Below are positions 1 through 6,134 of a stretch of DNA of 11,591 nucleotides, piece by piece. The number at the start of each line of letters is the position of its first letter. The first letter of the stretch is position 1. A program made the translations under genes and the position numbers. Source of the stretch: Neisseria shayeganii 871 (GTDB lineage Bacteria > Pseudomonadota > Gammaproteobacteria > Burkholderiales > Neisseriaceae). The notes under the pieces are model-generated. The model searched no databases. It had not been told where the DNA came from and saw nothing but the letters and a program-made list of their open reading frames with translations. Location of the stretch: NCBI RefSeq assembly GCF_000226875.1, contig NZ_JH164926.1, positions 925,956 through 937,546 of the forward strand, read 5' to 3'.

Positions 1-171
1 CACTTCGCACGTAGGCTCAAGACTTTGAAGGGGCTGACGCCCTACGAATTCATCTGCAAACAGTGGAATGACCAGCCTGAACGCTTTAGAATAAATCCAT
101 ACCAGCTAATAGCGGGACTAAATACACCGCTAATGGCGGGACTAAATACACCAAAGTATTGGGATATCTGA
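1..171 (+). CDS. IS481-family transposase, C-terminal fragment (5' end outside window)
   Basis: Frame 1 is open from the first base to a TGA at 169-171 and gives 56 residues. The fragment begins with an RRLKTLKGLTPYEFICKQW segment, then PERFRINPYQ, then AGLNT. This matches the usual C-terminus of IS481-type (DDE) transposases, which typically ends in a PGLNT-like motif. The catalytic domain would lie left of the window, so I cannot tell whether the element is intact. The normal ending seems to be passed: AGLNT occurs twice (see the 24-bp duplication) and translation then runs into seven residues of probable flanking DNA. The real IS end is probably near 126 or 150, where ACTAAATACA gives the terminal ACA typical of the family. 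Family call is firm; intactness is unknown. Confidence 0.75.
   Translation, partial: HFARRLKTLKGLTPYEFICKQWNDQPERFRINPYQLIAGLNTPLMAGLNTPKYWDI
105..152 (+). repeat. Tandem 24-bp duplication at the IS481 end
   Basis: Two adjacent 24-bp units (105-128 and 129-152), each GCTAAT(A/G)GCGGGACTAAATACACC, differ at a single base. They encode the doubled (I/M)AGLNTP at the transposase C-terminus. Each unit contains a candidate IS terminus ending in ACA. It may be a replication-slippage duplication or the remains of a second element end joined to the first. Confidence 0.8.
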
Positions 172-218
172 TGGAGCGTGCGTACCAAACGGCCGTTAAG
201 AATGTTTGAGAATAATTC

Positions 219-247
219 TTGATTTTGCCTATAGATTCTCATATAAT
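219..247 (+). promoter_or_regulatory. Sigma70-type promoter of the rpmE2-rpmJ2 operon
   Basis: TTGATT at 219-224 and a perfect TATAAT at 242-247 are separated by exactly 17 bases. Transcription would start near 254, inside the Zur operator, about 27 bases before the rpmE2 ATG. No other promoter of this quality lies between the IS end and the gene. Confidence 0.75.
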
Positions 248-261
248 GTTATATTATAACA
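247..261. promoter_or_regulatory. Zur operator (zinc uptake regulator box)
   Basis: TGTTATATTATAACA is a perfect inverted repeat with three central bases. It fits the Zur-box consensus known from Neisseria meningitidis (TGTTATDNHATAACA) at every position. It shares its first T with the -10 box and covers the expected transcription start, so bound Zur-Zn would block RNA polymerase. The downstream genes are zinc-free ribosomal protein paralogues, the classical Zur targets, which strengthens the call. Confidence 0.85.
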
Positions 262-280
262 ATAGAAAGTGAGATTGGTC

Positions 281-553
281 ATGAAACCCGGCATCCACCC
301 TGAAAATTACCGTACCGTGTTGTTTTACGACAGCAGTGCCAATGAAGGTTGGTTGATTCGTTCTTGTGCGCCCACTACCCAAACCATGCAATGGACGGAC
401 GGGCAGGAGTATCCTGTTTTTATGCTGGATACTTCGTCGGCCTCACATCCAGTTTATACCGGTCGCCAGCGCGAACACAGCAAACAAGGCCGAGCCAGCG
501 TGTTTACCCAGCGTTACGGCAATATGATGAATGCCTTGAAAAAGGATAAATGA
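281..553 (+). CDS. rpmE2: 50S ribosomal protein L31 type B (zinc-independent)
   Basis: This 90-residue protein begins MKPGIHPENYRTVLFYDSSA and contains the SSASHPVYTG block and the RYG C-terminal motif of bL31 type B. The zinc-binding CxxC cysteines of type A L31 are absent; the only cysteine is C29. Type B L31 replaces the zinc-containing form when zinc is scarce, freeing the metal. A GTG at 269 would add four residues, but ATG 281 is the conserved family start, and a weak GTGAG Shine-Dalgarno lies at 269-273. The gene sits directly behind a promoter with a Zur box and overlaps rpmJ2 by one base (TGATG), so the two are co-transcribed and probably translationally coupled. Identification is very secure; regulation is inferred from the operator. 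Confidence 0.95.
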   Translation: MKPGIHPENYRTVLFYDSSANEGWLIRSCAPTTQTMQWTDGQEYPVFMLDTSSASHPVYTGRQREHSKQGRASVFTQRYGNMMNALKKDK

Positions 554-678
554 TGCAAGTCCTGTCTTCTTTGAAATCGGCCAAAAAACGTCATCGCGAC
601 TGCCAGATTGTGCGGCGTAAAGGCAAAATGTATGTTATTTGCAAAAGTAATCCGCGATTTAAGGCGCGGCAACGCTGA
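553..678 (+). CDS. rpmJ2: 50S ribosomal protein L36 type B
   Basis: This short 41-residue ORF begins at the ATG overlapping the rpmE2 stop codon. It reads MQVLSSLKSAKKRHRDCQIV, then RRKGKMYVICKSNPRFKARQR, the typical bL36 type B sequence with strongly basic composition. Classical zinc-binding L36 uses a C-x2-C-x12-C-x5-H ribbon. Here only two cysteines remain (C17 and C30); the first cysteine and the histidine are replaced, so zinc cannot be held normally. That agrees with the Zur-controlled operon: both proteins are zinc-free stand-ins for the large subunit. The TGATG junction suggests translational coupling with rpmE2. The DUS hairpin lies 24 bases after the stop. Confidence 0.93.
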   Translation: MQVLSSLKSAKKRHRDCQIVRRKGKMYVICKSNPRFKARQR

Positions 679-702
679 CACTGCTTAAATCTGTATGGCA
701 AG

Positions 703-729
703 AGGCTACCTGAAGGTTTCAGGTAGCCT
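703..729. terminator. Inverted DUS pair forming a hairpin after rpmJ2
   Basis: AGGCTACCTGAA (703-714) and its exact reverse complement (718-729) flank a GGT loop, giving a 12-bp perfect stem. Both arms are exact Eikenella-dialect DUS copies. Inverted DUS pairs after genes commonly serve as terminators in Neisseriaceae. The T-tail here is poor (TTACTATT). Confidence 0.75.
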
Positions 730-739
730 TTACTATTGC

Positions 740-766
740 GCTTTTGGTAAAAGCACTTGTTTTTTA
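740..766 (+). terminator. Possible second intrinsic terminator of the rpmE2-rpmJ2 operon
   Basis: GCTTTT (740-745) pairs with AAAAGC (749-754) around a GGT loop, followed by ACTTGTTTTTTATTT. The stem is short, but the T-run is better than that of the DUS hairpin just upstream, so the two may act in series. The rest of the gap to 879 holds a 7-bp inverted repeat (AACCGCT at 806-812, AGCGGTT at 822-828) and no clear promoter. Confidence 0.45.
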
Positions 767-879
767 TTTATGAATTATCAAGTTCTCTGATTGTATTGTG
801 AGTGTAACCGCTGCAGCAGTAAGCGGTTTATGGTACATTTCCGCTTTATTTCATCCATAACGATCAGTCTAGGGACACG

Positions 880-2361
880 ATGCGCTCTTTACACGAACTC
901 ACCGCCGAAGAACGTGCCTCCATCGTCCGCACTTTGGCGGACGAATGGCAGGAAATGGAAGTATTGGTAACCGAATCCGAAATCACGCCTTATGAGTGCG
1001 ACGCCATGTCAGCCTTGCGCGTGCGGCCGTTGATTGTGGTGTTGCCGGAAACCGAAGCCCAAGTGCAAAAAGTATTGCGCACCTGTTTCCGCTTGAATAT
1101 TCCCGTTGTGCCGCGCGGCGCAGGTACCGGTTTGGCCGGTAGCGCGTTACCGCAGGAGAACGGCGTGTTGCTGGTGATGACCAAGTTCAACCGCATTCTG
1201 GAAGTGAACCAAGCTGCGCGTACCGCCACGGTGCAGCCGGGCGTGCGCAATTTGGCCATTTCCGAGGCCGCCGCCCGTTACAAACTTTATTATGCGCCCG
1301 ATCCTTCCAGCCAAATCGCCTGCTCCATCGGCGGCAATGTGAACGAAAATTCCGGCGGCGTGCATTGTTTGAAATACGGCCTGACCGTAAATAATGTACT
1401 GAAAGTTCGGGCGATTACGATTAGTGGCGAAGTGGTGGAATTCGGCAGCCACGCTTTGGACGCACCCGGCTTGGATTTGCTGACTGTGTTTATCGGCAGC
1501 GAAGGCATGTTTGCCGTGGTAACCGAAGTGGTGGTGAAGCTGATTCCGACCCCGCAGCTCGCGCAAGTGGTGATGGCCAGCTTTGACGACATGGGTAAGG
1601 CCGGCAATGCGGTGGCCGATGTGATTGCCGCCGGCATCATTCCCGCCGGTTTGGAAATGATGGACGGCCCCTGCACCCGAGCGGTGGACAGCTACCTGAA
1701 TATCGGCTACGACACCCATGCCGAAGCGATTTTGCTGTGCGAAGCCGACGGCACGCCGGAAGAAGTGGCGGAAGAAATCGGTCGCATGAAAGAAGTGTTG
1801 GAGAAAAGCGGTGCCATCCGTTTGCAAGTGTCCCGCAACGAAATTGAACGTTTGGCTTTTTGGTCGGGCCGAAAAAATGCTTTTCCGGCTGCAGCACAGT
1901 TGAATGCCGATTATTACTGCATGGACGGTACCATTCCGCGCCGCCACATCAGCCAAATGCTGGCATATATTGCCGCCCTTGAGCCGAAATACAATCTGCA
2001 ATGTATTAATGTGTTCCATGCGGGTGACGGGAATATGCATCCGCTGATTCTGTTCAACAGCGCCAATGAAGGCGAATGGGAGCGGGCTGAGGCATTCGGG
2101 GTGGAAATCCTCGAAGAATGCGTGCGCCTAGGCGGCACCATCACCGGCGAACACGGGGTGGGGATGGAGAAAATCAATCAGATGTGCGTTCAGTTCAATA
2201 ATGCGGAACGCGAGGCATTTTGGGGCGTCAAATATGCGTTTGACCCCAGCGGTTTGCTGAATGCGGATAAAAATATCCCCACCAAAAACCGTTGCGCAGA
2301 ATATGGCAAATTGCATGTGAAAAACGGACAAATGCCGTTTCCGGAGTTGGAGCGGTTTTAG
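880..2361 (+). CDS. glcD: FAD-binding oxidase, glycolate oxidase subunit GlcD type
   Basis: This 493-residue protein belongs to the VAO/PCMH flavoprotein family. The N-terminal FAD-binding domain has PRGAGTGLAG (79-88) for the pyrophosphate, then SIGGNVNENSGGVHCLKYG (149-167) and IGSEGMFAVVTEV (205-217). The C-terminal FAD-oxidase domain carries NVFHAGDGNMHP (H380, H387) and ITGEHGVGMEK (H425), the conserved histidines of the GlcD/D-lactate dehydrogenase group. Such enzymes oxidise 2-hydroxy acids (glycolate or D-lactate) at the cytoplasmic membrane. Length fits GlcD. GlcE and GlcF, which complete the Escherichia coli enzyme, are not adjacent, so it may act alone or with distant partners and the substrate is uncertain. 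AGGG at 871-874 is a suitable ribosome binding site. Confidence 0.85.
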   Translation: MRSLHELTAEERASIVRTLADEWQEMEVLVTESEITPYECDAMSALRVRPLIVVLPETEAQVQKVLRTCFRLNIPVVPRGAGTGLAGSALPQENGVLLVMTKFNRILEVNQAARTATVQPGVRNLAISEAAARYKLYYAPDPSSQIACSIGGNVNENSGGVHCLKYGLTVNNVLKVRAITISGEVVEFGSHALDAPGLDLLTVFIGSEGMFAVVTEVVVKLIPTPQLAQVVMASFDDMGKAGNAVADVIAAGIIPAGLEMMDGPCTRAVDSYLNIGYDTHAEAILLCEADGTPEEVAEEIGRMKEVLEKSGAIRLQVSRNEIERLAFWSGRKNAFPAAAQLNADYYCMDGTIPRRHISQMLAYIAALEPKYNLQCINVFHAGDGNMHPLILFNSANEGEWERAEAFGVEILEECVRLGGTITGEHGVGMEKINQMCVQFNNAEREAFWGVKYAFDPSGLLNADKNIPTKNRCAEYGKLHVKNGQMPFPELERF

Positions 2362-2392
2362 GGTTTTGCAGGAGTGTCGGTCTAAACGATTC

Positions 2393-2433
2393 ATGCCTCA
2401 GAAAAATACGATAGAAAGATTTTTCTGAGGTAT
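2393..2433. terminator. Hairpin after the GlcD-type gene
   Basis: The arms 2393-2407 and 2419-2433 pair over 15 bp with one G-U, around an 11-base loop; the core is CCTCAGAAAAAT / ATTTTTCTGAGG. The A-rich left arm and T-rich right arm could work in both directions. It lies 32 bases beyond the stop codon, followed by AT-rich DNA but no clean T-run. It marks the boundary between GC-rich and AT-rich DNA. Confidence 0.55.
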
Positions 2434-2462
2434 TTGTATGGATATTTTATTTTAAATACAGT
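2434..2462 (+). promoter_or_regulatory. Weak candidate promoter of the glycosyltransferase gene
   Basis: TTGTAT (2434-2439) and TACAGT (2457-2462) are 17 bases apart, just after the hairpin. AT-rich DNA makes chance matches easy, so this is only a candidate. The ribosome binding site before ATG 2515 is also weak (AGG at 2502-2504). Confidence 0.25.
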
Positions 2463-2514
2463 TGCTAGAAAACATCTACATTTAGCGATTGTTTTGTTGG
2501 CAGGCTGATATCTG

Positions 2515-3333
2515 ATGATTCCATTTTCTGTTTTGATGTCTCTTTATATTCGGGAAGAGGCTGAGTTTTTACGGCAGTGCCTGGATAGTTTGCTTCGGCA
2601 AACTATCCAGGCAAATGAAATCGTGTTGGTATTTGATGGGCCAATTATAGCTGAGCTACAACACGTTGTTGAGGCGTATCAATCCAAACTGCCTATTAAA
2701 GTTATTCCTTTGCCTCAAAATGTCGGCTTAGGAAAAGCATTAAATGAAGGTTTGAAGCATTGCAGCCATGATTGGGTGTTTCGTATGGACACCGACGATA
2801 TTTGTGTACCTGATCGGTTTGAACGACAGGTAAAATTCATACAGAAGAATCAAGATATTGTTATTTTGGGCGGCTCAATCCTTGAGTTTAATCAAATACC
2901 ATATGATTTAAATGCAGTAAAGGATGCACCTGAGACACATCAGGAAGTTCTTGAATACTCTAAACGAAGGTGCCCATTTAATCATATGACTGTAGCCTAC
3001 CGAAGAGATGTGATTACGTCCTTAGGAGGCTACCAGCATCATTTGTTTATGGAAGATTATAATTTATGGCTGCGTGTTATCGGTGCTGCTTATCCAGTAG
3101 CCAATATTCCAGATATTTTAGTGTACGCCCGCATCGGTAATGGGATGCATCAGCGGCGTCGCGGATGGCAGTACATGAAAAGTGAGAAGCAACTGTTAGA
3201 CTTGAAATTGAAATTAAAAATTCAATCTCCTTTATCTGCTTATATTCTATTTTTAGTTCGTGCAGGTATACGAATGATGCCAAGTACTTTATTAGTTAAT
3301 TTTTATTCTACTTTCCTAAGAAAAACTAAATGA
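2515..3333 (+). CDS. Family 2 glycosyltransferase, AmsE-like
   Basis: This 272-residue cytoplasmic GT-A enzyme has the family-2 layout: FSVLMSLYIREE at the N-terminus, DGP (41-43), NVGLGKALNEGLKHC (69-83), the metal-binding DxD region FRMDTDD (89-95) and FMEDYNLWLRV (178-188), whose E180/D181 are the expected catalytic acidic residues. Overall it resembles amylovoran-type AmsE transferases that add a sugar to a lipid-linked oligosaccharide. Donor and acceptor cannot be read from sequence. It is followed after 12 bases by an initiating sugar phosphotransferase and then by galE, so it probably adds an early sugar of the same glycan. The gene is AT-rich compared with the flanking loci, which suggests transfer. 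An exceptionally stable hairpin lies within codons 22-33. Confidence 0.85.
   Translation: MIPFSVLMSLYIREEAEFLRQCLDSLLRQTIQANEIVLVFDGPIIAELQHVVEAYQSKLPIKVIPLPQNVGLGKALNEGLKHCSHDWVFRMDTDDICVPDRFERQVKFIQKNQDIVILGGSILEFNQIPYDLNAVKDAPETHQEVLEYSKRRCPFNHMTVAYRRDVITSLGGYQHHLFMEDYNLWLRVIGAAYPVANIPDILVYARIGNGMHQRRRGWQYMKSEKQLLDLKLKLKIQSPLSAYILFLVRAGIRMMPSTLLVNFYSTFLRKTK
2578..2613 (+). other. 16-bp perfect stem with UUCG tetraloop inside the glycosyltransferase gene
   Basis: TGCCTGGATAGTTTGC (2578-2593) is followed by TTCG (2594-2597) and then its exact reverse complement (2598-2613). In RNA this forms a C(UUCG)G tetraloop on a 16-bp uninterrupted stem, one of the most stable small hairpins possible. 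It lies 63 bases after the start codon, spans codons 22-33 (C22 to A33) and is fully coding. No T-run follows. Confidence 0.9.
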
Positions 3334-3345
3334 AATTATATTGAC

Positions 3346-4584
3346 ATGAGTAGATTTTTGTATTCGTTTCCTATCCGTTTATGGGTAGGGGTAGGTATCA
3401 GTGCTTTTTTACCATATATTATTTTGTTGCCTTGGTTAGGAAAATATCAGGGGCATGTTTATATTATCAGTATGTTGGCGGTGGCAGTTGCTCATTCCAT
3501 TAGTGCTAAATCTCTGTTTTCTATTACCAACTATCCCGGCAGGAAGTCAATATTTTCAGTACTGCCTAATTCAGTCTTGTGGTTCTTGTCTGCTTGGACA
3601 GTGCTGAAGATATTAGGATTGTCTTATTCTTTATGGTTTTTGCTGCTTGGCTTCATTACTTCTTATGCAATATGCTTATGGGGATTTAGACTGAGAAATC
3701 ACAAGCAGCCAGTTTTGGCTTATCTACCATTTGCAAAAGCAGCCAATGCTAATTTATTACCTGACGTTCACTGGATTGAATTGGCGGAGCCAATTAATAT
3801 ACCGCTATCTCAGATACAGGGTTACGTGGCAGACCTGTATGATCCAAGTTTAGATACGAAATGGAAAAAATTTTTCACACAACAATTACTAAAAGGCATT
3901 CCTATTTATCATATCCACTCAATAGAAGAAGCCTTAACTGGACGGTTGAAAATTCATCATATGTATGAAAACAGCTTAGGAGCGCTATTGCCCTCTAAAA
4001 ATTACATGAGACTTAAATATCTAATAGATGTTATTGTCATATTATGTAGCCTACCAATCACGCTACCTATGATGCTGATCATAGCCATTGCTATTAAACT
4101 GGAGAGCCCCGGACCGATTCTTTTTGTACAAAATCGAGTTGGATTAGGAGGAAAAGAGTTTAAGATTTATAAATTCAGAAGTATGTGCAGAGACTCCGAG
4201 AAAGATGGGGCCAAATTAGCGGCCTTAGGAGATATGCGTGTGACAAAAGTAGGAAGATTTATCCGAAAAGTACGCATCGATGAGATACCACAATTTTTTA
4301 ACATTATCAAGGGAGATATGAGCTTAATTGGTCCCAGACCAGAGCAAAAAGCTTTCGTTGATGAGTTTCAGGAAAAAATTCCTTTTTATAATTATCGGCA
4401 CGTGGTAAAACCAGGTATTTCTGGCTGGGCTCAAGTAATGCATGGTTATGCTACCGATGTAAATGAAACACAAATTAAATTAGAGTATGACTTCTATTAC
4501 ATAAAGCATCTTTCTTTTTCATTAGATGTGTTGATTTTTTTTAAAACCATTAAAACCATGCTCACCGGTTTCGGCGCGCGATAA
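3346..4584 (+). CDS. Polyprenyl-phosphate sugar-1-phosphate transferase (initiating glycosyl phosphotransferase)
   Basis: This 412-residue membrane protein has several hydrophobic segments in the first 115 residues, a cytoplasmic central region, and a C-terminal bacterial sugar transferase domain from about 221. The domain shows LKYLIDVIVI at the re-entrant helix, SPGP (254-257), QNRVGLGGKEFKIYKFRSM (262-280), the catalytic Asp-Glu pair in RIDEIPQFFN (D312, E313), SLIGPRPE (326-333) and KPGISGWAQV (355-364). Members transfer a sugar-1-phosphate from a UDP-sugar to undecaprenyl phosphate and so begin capsule, exopolysaccharide, O-antigen or protein-glycan synthesis. Which sugar is used is unknown; with galE next door, Gal-1-P or a HexNAc-1-P is reasonable. 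It is AT-rich like the preceding gene and separated from it by 12 bases with no good ribosome binding site, suggesting one transcript. Confidence 0.88.
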   Translation: MSRFLYSFPIRLWVGVGISAFLPYIILLPWLGKYQGHVYIISMLAVAVAHSISAKSLFSITNYPGRKSIFSVLPNSVLWFLSAWTVLKILGLSYSLWFLLLGFITSYAICLWGFRLRNHKQPVLAYLPFAKAANANLLPDVHWIELAEPINIPLSQIQGYVADLYDPSLDTKWKKFFTQQLLKGIPIYHIHSIEEALTGRLKIHHMYENSLGALLPSKNYMRLKYLIDVIVILCSLPITLPMMLIIAIAIKLESPGPILFVQNRVGLGGKEFKIYKFRSMCRDSEKDGAKLAALGDMRVTKVGRFIRKVRIDEIPQFFNIIKGDMSLIGPRPEQKAFVDEFQEKIPFYNYRHVVKPGISGWAQVMHGYATDVNETQIKLEYDFYYIKHLSFSLDVLIFFKTIKTMLTGFGAR

Positions 4585-4628
4585 ATGTTTTCAGGTAGCC
4601 AGGGTATTGGGTGGCTACCTGAAAACAT
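4585..4628. terminator. DUS-derived hairpin between the sugar transferase and galE
   Basis: ATGTTTTCAGGTAGCCA (4585-4601) and its exact reverse complement (4612-4628) make a 17-bp stem with a 10-base loop. Each arm carries a DUS with one changed base (TTCAGGTAGCCA). It begins at the end of the sugar-transferase stop codon. The lack of a T-run leaves open whether it terminates or only attenuates readthrough into galE. Confidence 0.65.
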
Positions 4629-4649
4629 CATTACAAATAAGGAACAATC

Positions 4650-5666
4650 ATGGCGGTTTTGGTAACCGGCGGAGCCGGGTTTATTGGTTCGCATACGGTG
4701 TTGCAATTGTTGGAAGCCGGTTATGAGACAGTAGTACTGGATAATCTTTGCAATGCTTCGGAGAAGTCTTTATTGCGCATTGCTGAGATTAGCGGCAAAG
4801 AGCCGGTTTTTTATCGCGGCGATATTCGAGACCGTGAATTGTTGCGGCAAATTTTTGACCGCCATCCGATAGAAACCGTGATGCACTTTGCCGGCTTAAA
4901 AGCGGTGGGCGAAAGCGTGCGCGAACCGGTGAAATATTACGACAACAATGTTTCAGGTAGCCTGATTCTGGTAGAGGAAATGGCTAAAGCGGGCGTGTGG
5001 AATATAGTTTTCAGTTCGTCGGCTACTGTGTACGGCGATCCCCCCAGCGTGCCGATTACCGAGTCGTTTCCCACCGGCGGCACAACAAATCCTTACGGTA
5101 CTTCCAAACATATGGTGGAGCGTATCTTGCAGGACATTCAGGCTGCTGATCCGCGCTGGAGTGTGATCCTGCTGCGTTATTTTAATCCCATCGGGGCGCA
5201 TGAAAGTGGTCGAATTGGCGAACAACCCAACGGCATTCCGAATAATCTGCTGCCTTATGTCTGCCAAGTGGCGGCAGGCAAGCTGGAGCGGTTGTCGGTT
5301 TTCGGCAGCGATTATCCGACGGCAGACGGCACCGGTGTGCGGGACTATATTCACGTGGTGGATTTGGCCGACGGGCATTTGAAAGCCATGCAGGCTAAGG
5401 CGGGCTTGGGTGGCATGCATATTTATAACCTCGGCACCGGCAACGGTTATTCGGTGTTGGAAATCGTCAAAGCCTTTGAGGCGGCATCCGGCCAAACCGT
5501 GCCTTATGTCCTGTGCCCCCGCCGGCCGGGCGATATTGCCGAATGTTATGCCGACCCTTCCCGTGCACAAGCGGAAATCGGCTGGCAGGCCACACGCGGG
5601 CTGAAAGAGATGATGCAAGACGCTTGGCGCTGGCAAAAAAACAATCCGAATGGTTTTGATGATTGA
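4650..5666 (+). CDS. galE: UDP-glucose/UDP-galactose 4-epimerase, possibly also active on UDP-GlcNAc
   Basis: This 338-residue cytoplasmic short-chain dehydrogenase-type epimerase has the same length as Escherichia coli GalE. The NAD motif GGAGFIGS is at 7-14, the catalytic S124 in SSSATVYG (122-129), and YGTSK gives Y149 and K153 of the YxxxK pair; RYFNPIGAH follows at 176-184. It supplies UDP-Gal (and perhaps UDP-GalNAc) for surface glycans. The C-terminal block from PRRPGD (290) to the end aligns with E. coli GalE without gaps and places Cys at 299, where E. coli has Tyr299. A small residue there is known to admit N-acetylated sugars. A good ribosome binding site (TAAGGAA, 4638-4644) precedes the ATG. 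It is GC-richer than the two upstream genes and has its own terminator. An exact DUS lies inside at 4952-4963. Confidence 0.95.
   Translation: MAVLVTGGAGFIGSHTVLQLLEAGYETVVLDNLCNASEKSLLRIAEISGKEPVFYRGDIRDRELLRQIFDRHPIETVMHFAGLKAVGESVREPVKYYDNNVSGSLILVEEMAKAGVWNIVFSSSATVYGDPPSVPITESFPTGGTTNPYGTSKHMVERILQDIQAADPRWSVILLRYFNPIGAHESGRIGEQPNGIPNNLLPYVCQVAAGKLERLSVFGSDYPTADGTGVRDYIHVVDLADGHLKAMQAKAGLGGMHIYNLGTGNGYSVLEIVKAFEAASGQTVPYVLCPRRPGDIAECYADPSRAQAEIGWQATRGLKEMMQDAWRWQKNNPNGFDD
4952..4963 (-). other. Exact DUS inside galE
   Basis: TTCAGGTAGCCT is the exact reverse complement of the Eikenella-dialect DUS. It is read in frame as part of the codons for NVSGSL (residues 100-105). Intragenic uptake sequences are less common than intergenic ones. 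Confidence 0.8.
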
Positions 5667-5715
5667 TTGTTGTGTAAAACCGCTTGCCGAATAAATAAAG
5701 AAACTTTACTCTATT

Positions 5716-5745
5716 GGTGCCGTTTGTGAAAACGGTACCTTTTTT
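5716..5745 (+). terminator. Intrinsic terminator of galE
   Basis: GGTGCCGTTT (5716-5725) pairs with AAACGGTACC (5730-5739), 10 bp with one G-U, around GTGA, and is followed directly by six Ts (5740-5745). This is the most classical rho-independent terminator in the window, 50 bases after the galE stop. Confidence 0.85.
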
Positions 5746-5775
5746 ATTATTGATGATATTCAAAGGAGTATGGCC

Positions 5776-6114
5776 ATGAAAAAACTGCTGTTCATGTTGT
5801 TTACTTTGTTGAATGTTTCACTGTTGTGGGCGCAAGTCAATATCAATACGGCCACGGCCCAAGAGTTGCAAACCTTAAACGGCATCGGCCCGGCCAAGGC
5901 GAATGCGATCATCGAATACCGCAATGCCAACGGTCCGTTTAAATCGGTGGAAGAGCTGAAAAACGTCCGCGGCATCGGCAGCGGTGTCACATTCCAACGC
6001 ATTTCCGAGCAGGTGACCGTGGGTGGTTCGGCTGCGCAACGGCCTCCGGCCCAACCGGCAACCCGCCCCAATAACCGTCCGGCGGCACAACAGCCTGCAG
6101 CGGCCAAGCCCTAA
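5776..6114 (+). CDS. comEA: Competence protein ComEA, helix-hairpin-helix DNA receptor
   Basis: This 112-residue exported protein has an N-terminal signal peptide (MKKLLFMLFTLLNVSLLWA, probable cleavage before Q20), then VNINTATAQEL and two helix-hairpin-helix turns: LNGIGPAKANAI (34-45) and VRGIGSGVTFQRI (64-76). The tail (about 85-112) is rich in Pro, Ala, Gln and Arg and probably disordered. ComEA proteins bind incoming double-stranded DNA in the periplasm and pull it through the outer-membrane secretin during transformation; Neisseria has short proteins of this type. An ATG also exists at 5770, but it stands one base after the AAGGAG Shine-Dalgarno (5763-5768); ATG 5776 has the proper seven-base spacing and starts a normal signal peptide. 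The galE terminator lies between it and galE, so it should be transcribed separately. Confidence 0.92.
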   Translation: MKKLLFMLFTLLNVSLLWAQVNINTATAQELQTLNGIGPAKANAIIEYRNANGPFKSVEELKNVRGIGSGVTFQRISEQVTVGGSAAQRPPAQPATRPNNRPAAQQPAAAKP

Positions 6115-6134
6115 TTCCTATATTGGCCGATGGG

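Noticed and set aside
105..152. Two adjacent repeats considered as a CRISPR-like start
   Set aside because: There are only two units, with no spacer between them, inside a transposase coding end.
42..242. Minus-strand open frame of 66 codons over the IS end
   Set aside because: It covers the tandem repeat and the rpmE2 promoter; the plus-strand frame matches IS481 transposases instead.
806..828. Inverted repeat AACCGCT / AGCGGTT before the GlcD-type gene as an operator or riboswitch
   Set aside because: It is only 7 bp with a 9-base loop, with no promoter in register and no known motif; too weak to call.
1147..2040. Long minus-strand open frame (297 codons) opposite the GlcD-type gene
   Set aside because: It is a shadow of GC-rich codon usage; the product is His/Gln-rich low-quality sequence and the plus strand encodes a clear conserved enzyme.
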